A stretch of DNA of 45,227 nt from Emiliania huxleyi CCMP1516 (taxonomy: Eukaryota; Haptophyta; Isochrysidales; Noelaerhabdaceae): assembly GCF_000372725.1 (NCBI RefSeq), contig NW_005200507.1, forward strand, positions 73,810-119,036, written 5' to 3'. The notes under the pieces were generated by a model that was given only the letters and a program-made list of their open reading frames with translations, did no database searches and was not told the origin of the DNA. A program made the translations under genes and the position numbers. Shown here piece after piece: positions 1 through 11,474 of this stretch (position 1 is its first letter; every line of letters begins with the position of its first letter).

Positions 1-406
1 GCTCCAGCTCCCGGCCAAACGAGATGCCGTAGTACAGCTTCTGTAGCAGCTGCGGCCCGACGCCGCCGACAAAGGCCGCCGCTGTCAGCGGCCGCCAGAG
101 CTGAAGCCGGCCGGAGAAGGCGGCGGCGTCGACCGTCAGCGCCTCCTCCGAGACCAGGCCGGCCTGCGAGAGGGCGGCAAGCCCGAGCACCGCGCTGAGC
201 CAGCTGCGCGTCGCGATAGGCACCCCGAGGTAGGCGCGCTGCAGCCCGGCGACAGGCCCGTCGTCGCCGCCGCGCAGCCGGCGGACGGAGTCGGCGGAGG
301 AGCGCGGGAGCGGTCGCAGCGCGGGGCTCGTCGGTCGGCGAGGCGGCGTGAGCGAGGGCGAGGCGCAGGCAGGCGCCACGAGGGCAAGCAGAACGGCAGA
401 TCGCAT
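1..406 (-). CDS. Derlin (Der1-like) protein with signal/transit-like leader, 3' end cut by window edge
   Basis: Translation from the ATG at 406 runs open to the window edge (135 residues). Residues 1-15 form a hydrophobic signal peptide (MRSAVLLALVAPACA). Residues 16-50 are rich in Ser, Pro and Arg, lack acidic residues until near their end, and finish with RRLRGG, like a plastid transit peptide. The Derlin N-terminal signature follows: YLGVPIATRSWLSAVLG, then LQLWRPLTA, then KLYYGISFGRELE. Derlins are polytopic membrane proteins of the ERAD retrotranslocation channel. Algae with red-algal secondary plastids also have a symbiont-derived copy in the second outermost plastid membrane (SELMA system), which carries such a bipartite leader. 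What is seen is the Derlin signature plus the leader; the SELMA assignment is inference. The C-terminal half lies outside the window. Confidence 0.8.
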   Translation of the reverse strand, partial: MRSAVLLALVAPACASPSLTPPRRPTSPALRPLPRSSADSVRRLRGGDDGPVAGLQRAYLGVPIATRSWLSAVLGLAALSQAGLVSEEALTVDAAAFSGRLQLWRPLTAAAFVGGVGPQLLQKLYYGISFGRELE

Positions 407-416
407 TCCAACGACA

Positions 417-569
417 CTTTTCTTTTGAGAGCGCCTTCGTTGTTAATAGTACAAACCCAATGGTCTCCCTTGCGCGGTCCTTCGTTGCAGTCGCACACAC
501 GCACACGCCGCGCCGCACCGCGCGCCCGCCCACTGCCCCGCCCAGGCGGGAAAGAGATGAGGAGATGGG
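417..569. repeat. Dispersed repeat copy A, overlapping the Derlin promoter
   Basis: This stretch of about 150 bp reappears at 7368-7549 with high identity. It begins with CTTTTCTTTTGAGAG, continues with CCTTNGTTGTTAA, CCCAATGGTC and CGCACACACGCACACGCCGCG, and ends with GGGAAAGAGATGAGGAGATGGG. Both copies sit just upstream of the ATG of an unrelated minus-strand gene, 10 bp away here. Read on the minus strand, the inner end is CTCTCAAAAGAAAAG, an A-rich tract unusual in this GC-rich DNA. It may be a mobile sequence that supplies a promoter, or a shared 5' untranslated region. Confidence 0.75.
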
Positions 570-1499
<930 letters not shown>

Positions 1500-1506
1500 C
1501 AGATAG

Positions 1507-1523
1507 TAAAAAAGAAAATCGAC
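1507..1523 (+). promoter_or_regulatory. A-rich tract upstream of Rpn12 start
   Basis: The sequence TAAAAAAGAAAATCGAC ends 9 bp before the ATG at 1533. Similar A-rich (T)AAAARAAAA tracts on the sense strand precede several other genes here, at 9431, 34685 and 40916, and on the minus strand at 417 and 7368. It may be a core-promoter or 5'UTR element; function is inferred only from position. Confidence 0.35.
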
Positions 1524-1532
1524 GCGCTTGCG

Positions 1533-2661
1533 ATGGTGAGAGAGCGGCCCCCAGACACCTTTGCCAGCCCACGCCCGCGACTCCCCCCCTCCCGTTGGCC
1601 CCCCACCCCCTCCCCGCCTCAACCGCAGGCGACTCCGGTGGCGGCCGTCGCGGCCCAGCTCGAAAAGTTCAAGGCCGCGTTTGCGCGCGAGGACCTCGAG
1701 GCGTGCGTCAAGCTTCTCGCGGAGCTGAAGATGGGCATGCTCTCCTTCGGCTCGCTGCCGCCCGCGGCGCCGTCGGCGCCGTCCTCCTCGCAGCAGCAGG
1801 AGCTCCTCCTCGCCCGCGAGATCCTCGAGTACGGCACGCTCGTCTCCATCAAGACGGTCGACATCCCCGCCTTTGAGAGGCACATCGCGCAGGTGCGGCG
1901 TTGGCCCGGGCGGCGCGCGCCGCCCCCCAGCCCTCCCCCAGCCGGCCGCGCCTCGGCCGCTGGGGCGGGGGGCTCCGGCCGCCGCATCCCGGCTCCGTGC
2001 GCGCTCGCGACCGTCGGCCGACCCCTGCCCGCCCACGCCGCAGCTCAAGGTGTACTATGCGGACTGCGGCTCGCTGCCGGCGTCAGAGCGGCAGTACCCG
2101 ATCCTCGGGCTGAACCTGCTGCGGCTGCTCGCGCAGAACCGAATCGCGGAGTTCCACACCGAGCTCGAGCTCCTGCCGGTCGAGCTGCAGCTGAGCAACG
2201 AGTTCATCAAGTTTCCGGCGCAGCTCGAGCAGCACATCATGGAGGGGTCGTACAACCGCGTGCTCTCGGCGAAGCAGTCGGGCGCGTACGCCAAGGAGGG
2301 GCTCTACTTCATGGACCTGCTCGTCGACACCGTCCGCGACGAGATCGCCGAGTGCTCCGAGAAGGCGTACCACTCCGTCTCTGCGGCCGAGCTGCAGACG
2401 ATGCTCATGATCAGCTCCGAGCAGGCGCGCGCGCACGCACCACCGCCTCCTGCCCTCCTGCCCTCCCGCCGCCGCCCTCGCCCCCTCACCGCCCCTCCTC
2501 CCGGGCAGGAGCTGCGCGAGTTTGCCGACCAGCGCGACTGGCGCGTCGCCAACGGCCTCGTCACGTTCGGCGGCCAGGACGACAAGCCGCTCGCGCTTCC
2601 CGCCTCGCAGCTCATCCACGAGTCGCTCGCCTACGCAAAGGAGCTCGAGCGCATCGTCTGA
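1533..2661 (+). CDS. RPN12: 26S proteasome regulatory subunit Rpn12 / PSMD8
   Basis: Model: 1533-1535, 1629-1892, 2044-2424, 2509-2661, giving about 266 residues, close to the usual size of the family core. Hallmarks are LLLAREILEYG and DIPAFERH in exon 2, GLNLLRLLAQNRIAEFHTELE, LEQHIMEGSYNRV and LLVDTVRDEIAECSEKAY in exon 3, and YAKELERIV at the C-terminus. Rpn12 is a PCI-domain subunit of the proteasome lid. The first exon would be only the ATG, because the codon is followed at once by a strong donor (GTGAGA); this start is less certain. The last intron has a GC donor. Introns 1 (93 bp) and 3 (84 bp) are multiples of three without stops, so they could be misread as proline-rich protein. Confidence 0.92.
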
Positions 2662-3158
2662 GCGCGCGGGGAGGCCGCGCGGGGCGCTCGAGGCCGCCGC
2701 GACCGGGAAGGTTGAGTTGGGAGGCTGGCTTGCGCCAGAGGCAGAGCAGGGAACGACCCCGCGACCCCGCGCAGCACGCGGCTACGCTGTGGTGTCCCTC
2801 GCACAGACCCCTGAGGGGTTCCGCCCACGCCACCTCGCTGGGGACGTCAGCCCCACAGCACCTCAGCAGTCAGCACAGCGCGACCGCGAGCCCTGGTCCC
2901 AATGCGCTGGCACGGCGGCAGGCTTTTGAGTGTATGCACAGGGCTCACAGGGGCTGAGCCGTGTGAAGGGTGGAGGCAAGCTGCCTCGGTCGAACTCCTA
3001 GCCGGATAAGGCGTCTGTACCTACTGATTGATTGATGGGAAGGCGAAACCTACTACGTGGGGGGGACCCCTCTCTGCAGTTTGCCAAATCCCTGTCGGAA
3101 ACGCCATCTCCACGTCCATCGTCAACATCGCCATTGGCATTGCGATCGTAGCCTGCCA
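2662..3158. other. Intergenic region between Rpn12 and OTC
   Basis: Holds the 3' flank of Rpn12 and the promoter of the ornithine carbamoyltransferase gene, which run in the same direction. A short GATTGATTGATGG repeat occurs near 3023-3036. I see no further gene and no clear TATA box. Confidence 0.5.
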
Positions 3159-4359
<1,201 letters not shown>

Positions 4360-4614
4360 AGGCGCGGCTGCGGCAGGATGCGGCTGCAGCGGGAGAGGTA
4401 CGTGCGTGCGCCGGCTTGGCGAGGGCGCCGAGGCTGTGCAGCGCGTCAGCCGTCAGGGGGAGAGAGGGAGAGAGGGCTGAGCGTGAGGGATGCGCGTGGA
4501 GCGCCGGAGGCGGCAGATAGACACACCCAGAGCTAGAGTCCAGAGAGCGCGTGTGTTTCGAAGAAGTGTCTGCTGATCGTTTACGTCTATCGATCATTCC
4601 TCGTGGTTACAAAT

Positions 4615-6046
4615 TCACGCTACTCGAACCGGCGCGAGCCGCACGTCCGCGACGACATGGTTGAGGCGCGGCGCGTAAGACTTGACTCGCTCGAGGTGGA
4701 GGAGCCTCGCCGCCCAGCCTCTCCGCCCCATCCCCGCCGCGAGCGCCTCGAGCCTCGCGAGAAGCGCCCGACCCCACGCGTCCTCCTCGCTCGCGCCCGC
4801 GCCAACGCAGGCGTGCACGTGCAGCGTGCCGCCCTCCGGCAGCAGCACCGCCACCGCCACAGGCCAGCCCGCCTCGGAGCTGGGGATGAGGCCGAGGTTG
4901 ACCCGGTGGGCCACGCCCGCCAGCGTGGCGGCCGCCTGCACGTTGTCGCCCGCATGCACCGTGCACCGCCTCTCGACGCCGTTCGCCGCGACGTTGCGCG
5001 AGAGGGCGGCGAGAGCATCCTCGTCCCACTCGCAAGCGTGCACGTGCGCCGCGCCGGCATGGACGAGGTACGGGAGGGTGAAGTAGCCGATGCCGGCGTA
5101 CAAGTCAACCACCTGCCGAGAGGGCGGCTGGCTCGGCGCACCCGGCGAAAGAAGATCACGCTCGGCGCCGCTGGCGACACCGTCTCGCCGGCGCACGGGA
5201 AGCTGCCCACGCGCGCCTTCTCGGTGCCGTTGCCGGAGCTGAACATCGAGCGACACACGTCGAGCCTGCACACCGAGGAGGCGCGCCGACTCGGGCCCGG
5301 CGGAGGAGGGAGGAGGAGGGCGCAGGAGGGGCAGGAGGGCGGAGGAGGGCGGAGGAGGCGGAGGAGGAGGGCGGAGGAGGGCGGAGGAGGCAGAGGAGGG
5401 AAGAGGAGGAGGCGGAATAGTGGGCGACTCGCCCGTACAGGACGCCATTCTCCTTGAAACTCACCCAGCCGCCGGCACCCGGCGGCCACACCAGGCGCGC
5501 GCCGCTCTTGCGGTGCAGCGCCTCCTCCACCTGCCCGATCCTGCCCTGCACACCCAGCCTCGCCGCACCAGCCTCTGCTGCGAGCGCGGCAAGGAGAGAC
5601 TCTCTCGCGGCGGGAGCGAGCGCCGCCAGAGCCTCTGCCGCCCCCGACCCGGACTCAAACATCCCTCTTGGGGCAAAGAGGGCAACGTCGCCGAGCTTCT
5701 CCCACTTCGAGGGCAGCGACTGCACGGGGAAGAGGCGCGCTGCGTCCGCACGCGGCAGCCCAGATGACTCCAGGGCGGCGACGCAGCGCCCGTGCATGCG
5801 CTGCCGCTTGTCGCTTGTGCGCCTGTCGGTGGTGGGCGGCGGCAGGAAAGCCAACGATAGCTCGCCGTGCTGCACCGCGTATGCCTCGCCAGCAGCCGTG
5901 AGTGGAAGTGCCACCGCGCCACTCTCAGCGCGGAATGCCCGCCGCCCGGTGTCCAAGTAGCCACAGTCGTCCAGCCGCCGGCGAAGCGCCTCAGCCGCCT
6001 GCGGATCGACGAGCGCGCATGCACATCCGGACGTCGTTGGTGGCAT
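4615..6046 (-). CDS. TYW2: tRNA wybutosine-synthesising enzyme TYW2 (TRMT12-like)
   Basis: Model (minus): 6046-5433, 5265-5181, 5112-4615, about 398 residues. TYW2 transfers the 3-amino-3-carboxypropyl group of S-adenosylmethionine to the tricyclic base at G37 of tRNA-Phe during wybutosine synthesis. Exon 1 ends in WVSFKENGVLYG. Exon 2 gives LDVCRSMFSSGNGTEKARVG, a family hallmark. Exon 3 opens with VVDLYAGIGYFTLP, the SAM-binding motif I, followed by HACEWDEDAL, NLGLIPSSEAGWPVAV and the ending VKSYAPRLNHVVADV. Intron 1 has the donor GCGAGT and is full of GGAGGAGGGC repeats; intron 2 is GT-AG and 68 bp. The start at 6046 matches the family N-terminus. A TATAAAAG lies about 120 bp upstream. 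Its 3' end faces OTC, 255 bp away. Confidence 0.92.
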
Positions 6047-6166
6047 TATCTGGGGCGCGGCAAGGCGCCAGCATGACTCGTCGCAAAAACAAAACTGATG
6101 GGCTGCGCAAAAAGAATGCGCAGCTGGCCCGCATCGCTTAGCCAAAATAATGTCCACGTACTCTTT

Positions 6167-6174
6167 CTTTTATA
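6167..6174 (-). promoter_or_regulatory. TATA-box-like sequence upstream of TYW2
   Basis: TATAAAAG on the minus strand, followed by AAAGAG, lies about 120 bp upstream of the TYW2 ATG in an otherwise GC-rich region. It is a plausible core promoter; only sequence and position support it. Confidence 0.4.
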
Positions 6175-6292
6175 GTTTCGAACTGAGCGTCTGAGGCGCA
6201 ATGGGTTAACTATACCACGGTGGTCAAGCACAACCCGCTCGCTCGGGCCTCCTCGTCGGGCTCGTGGGGCCAGCGCCCCCCTCACGGGCGCG

Positions 6293-7327
6293 CTAGCCAC
6301 CCCGGCCGGCGCACTCCTTGTCGCCCCCAAAGCCAAAGAGCTTCGCGGCGGTGCCGCCCATCAGCGCGGCGCGCGCCGCGTCGTCGAGGCCGGGCACCGA
6401 GGACCACTGCGCCGGCACGGCCGCCGCTTGGGCGTACGTGAGGGCGGCGGGCGTGCTGCTCACGCCCTCGGGAAGCGGGAAGCCGCCCGGCAGCACGAAC
6501 GGGTAGTCGGAGCCCCACATGAGGCGCGAGGATCCGTAGGAATTGAGCAGCTGCCTGACGCGCGGCTGCAGGTCGACGAAGGGCGGCGCCTCGCCCGACG
6601 CGCGGAAGAGCGCCGACACCTTGACGAAGACCTGCGGGTAGGCGGCCAGGTCGAGGAGACCTTGCCAGCTGGCCTCGTCGTTGGCGGCAGCGTCGCCGAG
6701 CTGCCCACCGCTCGCGGGCTGCCGGAAGAAGCCCATGTGGTCCACGACCAGCGTCGTCGACGGGAACTCGCTGCACAGCCGCTTCAGGTCGGGCACGAAG
6801 CCCGCGAGGCCCTTGAAGGCCATCACGCCGACGGGCATGCCGAGCTCGCCGGCGCGCTGGTAGAGCGCCCTGCCGACATCTGAGCAGAGGCCGCCCTCGA
6901 AGGCGCCGGCATTGAACCGCACGCCCACGAAGCCGGCCGTGTGCAGCGCCTCGAGCGCGGCGATCGCCTCCTCTGGCGGCAACGTCGGGTTCGCCAAGCC
7001 CATGCCGCGGAAAAAGGTCGGGTGCGCCTTGAGCGCCTCGCTAACGTAGCTGTGGTCGTGCATGTGGTTTGCGGGCTGCACGACGAGAGCGCCGCCGACG
7101 CCCGCCTCCCTGGCGGCGGCGAGGAACGCCTCGGGTGATCCTGCGGAGCGCAGTTCGGCCGGCGGCGGGCTTGCCCAAGGAAAGGGCGCCTCGCCGTCGG
7201 ACCAGAGGTGGATGGCAGAGTCAATCACTCGGCTCGCTCCCGTCATCGATGCGGCGGTCGAGCCGGGCGTCGGAAACGTGGCGAGGGTGGCGAAGCTCGT
7301 GGCGAAGAGCCGGCGGCCCAGATGCAT
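6293..7327 (-). CDS. Amidohydrolase family protein (Amidohydro_2 / metal-dependent hydrolase)
   Basis: A single exon of 344 residues. After a leader rich in Arg, Ser, Thr and Phe (residues 1-28, possibly organelle targeting) come the TIM-barrel signatures of the amidohydrolase-2 group: VIDSAIHLW near residue 35 in place of the usual HxH strand, GALVVQPANHMHDHSYV, FFRGMGLANPTLP, VGVRFNAGAFEGG, TTLVVDHMGFF with the metal-ligand-type His, VFVKVSALFRAS, and SRLMWGSDYPFVLPGG near residue 280, the catalytic Asp motif. Relatives include plant and bacterial hydrolases of cyclic amides, lactones or decarboxylation substrates; the substrate cannot be told from sequence. The start codon lies 40 bp inside the dispersed repeat copy B. 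Confidence 0.85.
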   Translation of the reverse strand: MHLGRRLFATSFATLATFPTPGSTAASMTGASRVIDSAIHLWSDGEAPFPWASPPPAELRSAGSPEAFLAAAREAGVGGALVVQPANHMHDHSYVSEALKAHPTFFRGMGLANPTLPPEEAIAALEALHTAGFVGVRFNAGAFEGGLCSDVGRALYQRAGELGMPVGVMAFKGLAGFVPDLKRLCSEFPSTTLVVDHMGFFRQPASGGQLGDAAANDEASWQGLLDLAAYPQVFVKVSALFRASGEAPPFVDLQPRVRQLLNSYGSSRLMWGSDYPFVLPGGFPLPEGVSSTPAALTYAQAAAVPAQWSSVPGLDDAARAALMGGTAAKLFGFGGDKECAGRGG

Positions 7328-7367
7328 GCAAACCAGGAGTCGGCCGGAGAGAGGCGAAAATCTGATT

Positions 7368-7549
7368 CTTTTCTTTTGAGAGGCCTTGGTTGTTAAAGGT
7401 ACACCTTTCTACCTACCTACCTACCTAGTACAAGCCCAATGGTCCCTTGCGAGCGGTCCTTTGTTGCAGTCGCACACACGCACACGCCGCGCCGCACCGC
7501 GCGCCCGCCCGCTGCCCCGCCCAGGCGGGAAAGAGATGAGGAGATGGGA
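7368..7549. repeat. Dispersed repeat copy B, overlapping the amidohydrolase promoter
   Basis: Second copy of the repeat at 417-569, with the same inner end CTTTTCTTTTGAGAG and the same outer end. It differs by an insertion of about 27 bp (around 7400-7430) made of TACC units and bounded by GTAC on both sides, which looks like a small insertion with a 4-bp duplication. A further isolated CTCTCAAAAGAAAAG occurs in the opposite orientation at 7856-7870. Confidence 0.75.
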
Positions 7550-8653
7550 CAGCAAAGGAGGAGGCACAAACACGTATGGGAGGGTTCAGTAATGCGCCAC
7601 GCTGCCCGGCGTTTCTCACTTTCCGGGACAGCCCCGCCTTTTCGAGGCAGGAAAGTGACGGCTACCCCGTACGCCCTGCATCCTGCTACCGCCCGACGCC
7701 GACCGCCCATCCCCCCCTCTTCGTTCCCCCCTCGAATCCTCCGGACCCCGACAAGCCGCCCGACGTTGGGCCTCTGCCCCGCACGCCCCCGCCCCTTCTG
7801 CCCCTCGCTCACACCCCGGCCCGACACGCACATACAAGACAAACCCGGCGTCCTGCTCTCAAAAGAAAAGAAAAAATGGGAAGGAGGAGACCAGCGGGGG
7901 AGACTCCCCGCCTATGCAACACCCCAGAGAGGGGCTGCCATCGCCGAAGCTGTGCCTAAGCATAACTCCCAAACCCGCAGCGGCCCGGGGGGCCTTGGGG
8001 GCAGCCTGCCGGACCGCTGTTGCACGGGGCTAAGCACCAGAAGATGAGTGTAGTTGATGGATCGGGCTGTCGACCGTGCCTCCCCTCTTTTCGTCAGAGT
8101 GGGACCTACGCCGCGCTGGGGGCGCGCCCGGTCCTCGACGGAGCCGCGCGCCCCAAACGACCCAGGCGGCGAGTAGTCGTCGTCGAATCTTCGGCACGTA
8201 GTCGCCCGTGGTCAGCGCCCTTCCTCCCTCGCCCGTCCCTACTCGTATTGCACCCGAGGCGCCCGCGGCATCTCGCCGCCCATCTATTCTTTTCTTCCGG
8301 TGCGCCGGCCACGCGAGAGTTGCGATGGTTTTGCGGGAGATCGGCGCGAAATCTCGAGAAATCGCTTCCGGAAACCCCTCTTTTGAAAATCTTTTTCTCG
8401 CTCGGCAACCACAAGGGGTGCAGTGCGCGTCTGCCAGCGCAACTCGAGGGCCGGCCCACGGCCCGCGCGGCCGCGGCAGAGCACAGGTTCGAAGCACAGG
8501 TGGACAAGAAGGTGGCGCAGGCGGCGCACGCGCGGGCGTGTGGCCGGCGGCGGCGTGGCGGCAGCGCTGGCGGCGGCTGGCCCCGCGGCGCGCGGGCTCC
8601 CAAGGCCGATGCACCTCACGGGCACCGGCGGGCACCGCGGCGGCACCCTCGGC
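7550..8653. other. Intergenic region without a recognisable gene
   Basis: Overlapping reading frames are present on both strands but their composition (Pro/Arg/Ala-rich, shadowing each other) gives no support for protein. I see no domain or splice-consistent gene. Confidence 0.5.
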
Positions 8654-9085
8654 CACAGGCCGGTGTAGCATCGGGTCAGACGCGCGTCGGTCAGTGACTC
8701 CTGGAGGGTTCTGGCACGTCGCCGAGAGCTAGCTAGACGACGCCCACCTCACCAGCGACGCCGAGCCGCTCGCACAGCAGCCCTGTGGCTGTGCTAAACC
8801 GAGACGTGCAGCATCCCGGTGTATGCGAGACCGAGGAGTGCAGCACAGGCCGGTGTAGCATCGGTCCGTGACTCGTGGAGGGTTCTGGCGCGTCGCCGAG
8901 AGCTAGCTAGATGACGCCCGGCTCGCGAGCGACGCCGAGCCGCTCGCACAGCAGCCCTGTGCTAAACCGAGACGTGCCGCATCCCGGTGTATGCGAGACC
9001 GAGGAGTGCAGCACAGGCCGGTGTAGCATCGGGTCGGACGCGCGTCGGTCAGTGTGACTCGTGGAGGGTTGGAGGGTTCTGGCAT
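8654..9085. repeat. Tandem repeat, 168-190 bp unit, about 2.4 copies
   Basis: Units start at 8654, 8844 and 9012, each with CACAGGCCGGTGTAGCATCG, then GAGGGTTCTGGC, CGCCGAGAGCTAGCTAGA, GCCGAGCCGCTCGCACAGCA and CATCCCGGTGTATGCGAGACC. The first unit is about 190 bp, the second 168 bp with small deletions, and the third is partial. A GCC-rich stretch (9086-9125) follows. No coding content is apparent. Confidence 0.9.
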
Positions 9086-9189
9086 GCGCCGCCGCCGCCG
9101 CCCCCGCCGCCGCCGCCGCCCCCGCTGTAGCGTTTGGGGGGCGACTGCGGACTGGCGACGGCAAAAATGATGATGACCCCGTGGCCACT

Positions 9190-9440
9190 GTTAATGTGAG
9201 AAAGAAAAGAAAGAAAACGTACGACCCAAGGGAGGGACGGGACTGTTAATGTGAGAAAAAGAAGAAAGAAAAAAGAAAGAAAACGGACAAACCAAGGGAG
9301 GCATAAAGAAAGAAAGAAAGAAAACAGACAACCCAAGGGAGGGATGGGAGGACGGCACGCCGCCACCACACAGGGATTTTAAGGAGAGGTGTGTGGTGCG
9401 CTATCCGTCGCCCACCCAAGGGAGGCATGAAGAAAGAAAA
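9190..9440. repeat. Purine-rich degenerate tandem repeat
   Basis: Four to five irregular copies of a unit of about 50-60 bp containing GAAAGAAAGAAAAC, a short ACRNAC linker and CCAAGGGAGG, seen near 9200, 9265, 9320 and 9410-9440. It leads directly into the start of the gene at 9447 and therefore forms its promoter or 5'UTR. Confidence 0.7.
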
Positions 9441-9446
9441 CGACAC

Positions 9447-10742
9447 ATGCCTTTCTTTTCCGCAACAACGATGACTTCCACCCCCGGCGCCGCATCCACC
9501 TCGACCATGTGCGTGGTCCCACTGCGCACAAACGGCCGTGCCCACTTCAGCCTCGACGCGGGCCCGATGCCCGCCTCGCTCGTCGGCCGGCTCTCGGAGG
9601 CAGAGTACTACGGCGTCACCGAAAGGATAAACAAGGCGTTGCTGCCGCTGGCGCACTTTGGCCTGTCCTCGCTCCTGCTCCCGTTCCTCGCGATCGACGC
9701 GCTCACCGTGGCGGTGCTCTACGGCGCCGACCCGTCGCTCCTCGTCGCGCCGCTGTCTCAGGACCTTCCCGACCTGCTGCTGCCCGTGCTGCTCGAGATC
9801 ACTCTCGTCGCCGCCGCCTTCCCGCTCGTCTCGCTGCTCGTCTCGCGGCGCATCGGGCGCGTGCAGGCGCTGGTGCGCGAGGTGCTCGACGACGCATCGC
9901 GCACATTTGCTCCGCGCGGCGTCCACTTTTCCCTCAAGCTCGGCGTGACTGGCGCGGGCGCCTCGACAAACATGTGGGTCGAGATGCAGGCCCGCGCGCC
10001 GCTTCTCCACCCGCGCGTCATACTCCGCCAAGCCACGTCGCTCTCGCCGCGTTCCCGACCGCCGCCGTCGACCGCCCCCTCCCGCCCGCAGGTCGCTCCG
10101 CTCTTCCGTGTGCCCGTGCCCGTGCCTGTGCCGACCCTCTACCCGATCCTGCTCCCGTCGGCGAACGAGCACGCCGCGCCCGGCGCGCCCCCCCCCCCTC
10201 GCCGGGCTTGGGCTCCCCCCCCCCCCCTTTCCTTCTCAACACCCCCCCCCCCGCCCTCCCCCCTCTCCCGCCGCCTCCAGGCGCCTCGCCGCCCAGCCCG
10301 ACGCCAGCAAACAGCAAGCAACCGCAAGGCCGGGCGCAGCCGCAGCCGCCGCTCGAGCCCTCCTCCTCCGCCGCAGCTTTGCGGGGCGAGGCCTCGCACG
10401 AGGCGGCGCAGGAGGGGGGCGCCGCGCCCGGCTCGCTCGCCGAAGAGGCGCGCGGCGCACGAGTCACCCTCCCCGCCTCTCCCTCCCCACCTCCTCTCCC
10501 CACCTCCCTTGCCCTCGCTCCCTCCGCCGGGGGGGCGCCACCAGGGGGCAGAGGCCTCGCGCCCACCTCGCAACTGCCACGCCTCACGCCGCCGGCGCGT
10601 GCAGGTGGCCGCGGCTGCGGCGGCGGGCAGCCTCACCCCGCAGCAGCAGGAGTACTTGCGAGTGCTGCAAGAGAACCAGCTGTTGCGCCAGTACCTCGCG
10701 CAGACGCAGGCGCGCCTCTATTGGGACTACGCCACTCACTAA
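9447..10742 (+). CDS. Golgin A7/ERF4-like protein
   Basis: Model: 9447-9989, 10092-10182, 10281-10462, 10605-10742; the phases of all joins agree, giving about 317 residues. Residues 30-180 resemble the Golgin subfamily A member 7/ERF4 domain: an Arg-x2-Phe strand, SEAEYYGVTERINKAL as the IN helix, a long hydrophobic middle, then RVQALVREVLDDASRTFAPRGVHFSL, matching the animal stretch ending IYxPxG. Members are small cofactors of DHHC palmitoyl-transferases for Ras-like proteins at the Golgi/ER. Here the hydrophobic middle is longer than usual, a Pro-Val repeat follows, and the tail has a Gln/Leu-rich coiled coil (QEYLRVLQENQLLRQYL). Introns 1 and 2 have GC donors; intron 1 is 102 bp and in frame. 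The family call is by eye and moderate. Confidence 0.6.
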   Translation: MPFFSATTMTSTPGAASTSTMCVVPLRTNGRAHFSLDAGPMPASLVGRLSEAEYYGVTERINKALLPLAHFGLSSLLLPFLAIDALTVAVLYGADPSLLVAPLSQDLPDLLLPVLLEITLVAAAFPLVSLLVSRRIGRVQALVREVLDDASRTFAPRGVHFSLKLGVTGAGASTNMWVEMQARAPLLHPRVILRQATSLSPRSRPPPSTAPSRPQVAPLFRVPVPVPVPTLYPILLPSANEHAAPGAPPPPRRAWAPPPPLSFSTPPPPPSPLSRRLQAPRRPARRQQTASNRKAGRSRSRRSSPPPPPQLCGARPRTRRRRRGAPRPARSPKRRAAHESPSPPLPPHLLSPPPLPSLPPPGGRHQGAEASRPPRNCHASRRRRVQVAAAAAAGSLTPQQQEYLRVLQENQLLRQYLAQTQARLYWDYATH

Positions 10743-11474
10743 AGGCCCTATACGCGCTAAAGGCCTATACGCGCGGCGTGAGAGCTCGGAAGCGAGCTTT
10801 GCACGGCGATCACGCCTCCGACCCGCAAGCTCACCCGCCTCACCGCACGGCGTCCTCGCCCTGCCCCCGCACCGCAGGCGCTCGTCCAGCTCCAGGCGCA
10901 GCACGCCAGTGCCCTCGCCGCACGGACGCAGCCGCCCGCCGGACCTGCCGCCTTGGATGCCGCGGGCTAGCGGGGCGCAGCCGAGCACGCGAGCGCGTGC
11001 GCACACGGCCGTACACGGCCTCTGCGTGCGTGCCACCATCCCTCGCGGATCATCGAGAGCACACCTCGCGCCCGCACGAGCCAGGCCTGCTGAGTGGGTT
11101 GATGCGGCACATTTGAGTTGCTGCTGCGTGTGCCGTGTCCGTGTGGTCCTGTAGCTATACCTAACCAAAAGAAGAAGAAGGGATCTCGTATTCCGTCCTA
11201 TTCCGGAGTCTTCCGGGACCCGATATAAGGAAGAAGCGATATTTAAAAAAAGGGCATTGGCCATTGCGCGGCTAGCCCGACCTTCCGCAGTGAAACCACC
11301 CCCGCCTCAACCCGCTCAGGGACGGACGCAGTTTCCCCCTCTCAAAGGCGGTTTCGAAGTTGATGAGCCCTCGTCCCCCCCTACTCACGAAAATGAATGA
11401 AACGGCGGGGGGAGCGGAGATTCCGCCCCGGCCGAGGGTCTTCGCGACCGGTGGACTGTATCTAGTTGAACGCG
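10743..11474. other. Intergenic region
   Basis: Starts with a short duplication of CTAAAGGC-CTATACGCGC (10740-10775) and later holds an AAGAAGAAG patch (11168-11180). No gene is recognised; this is presumably the 3' flank of the upstream gene and the promoter of the next. Confidence 0.45.

Noticed and set aside
4603..5457. Long plus-strand frame antisense to TYW2
   Set aside because: Shadow of the TYW2 exons; the family motifs are on the minus strand.
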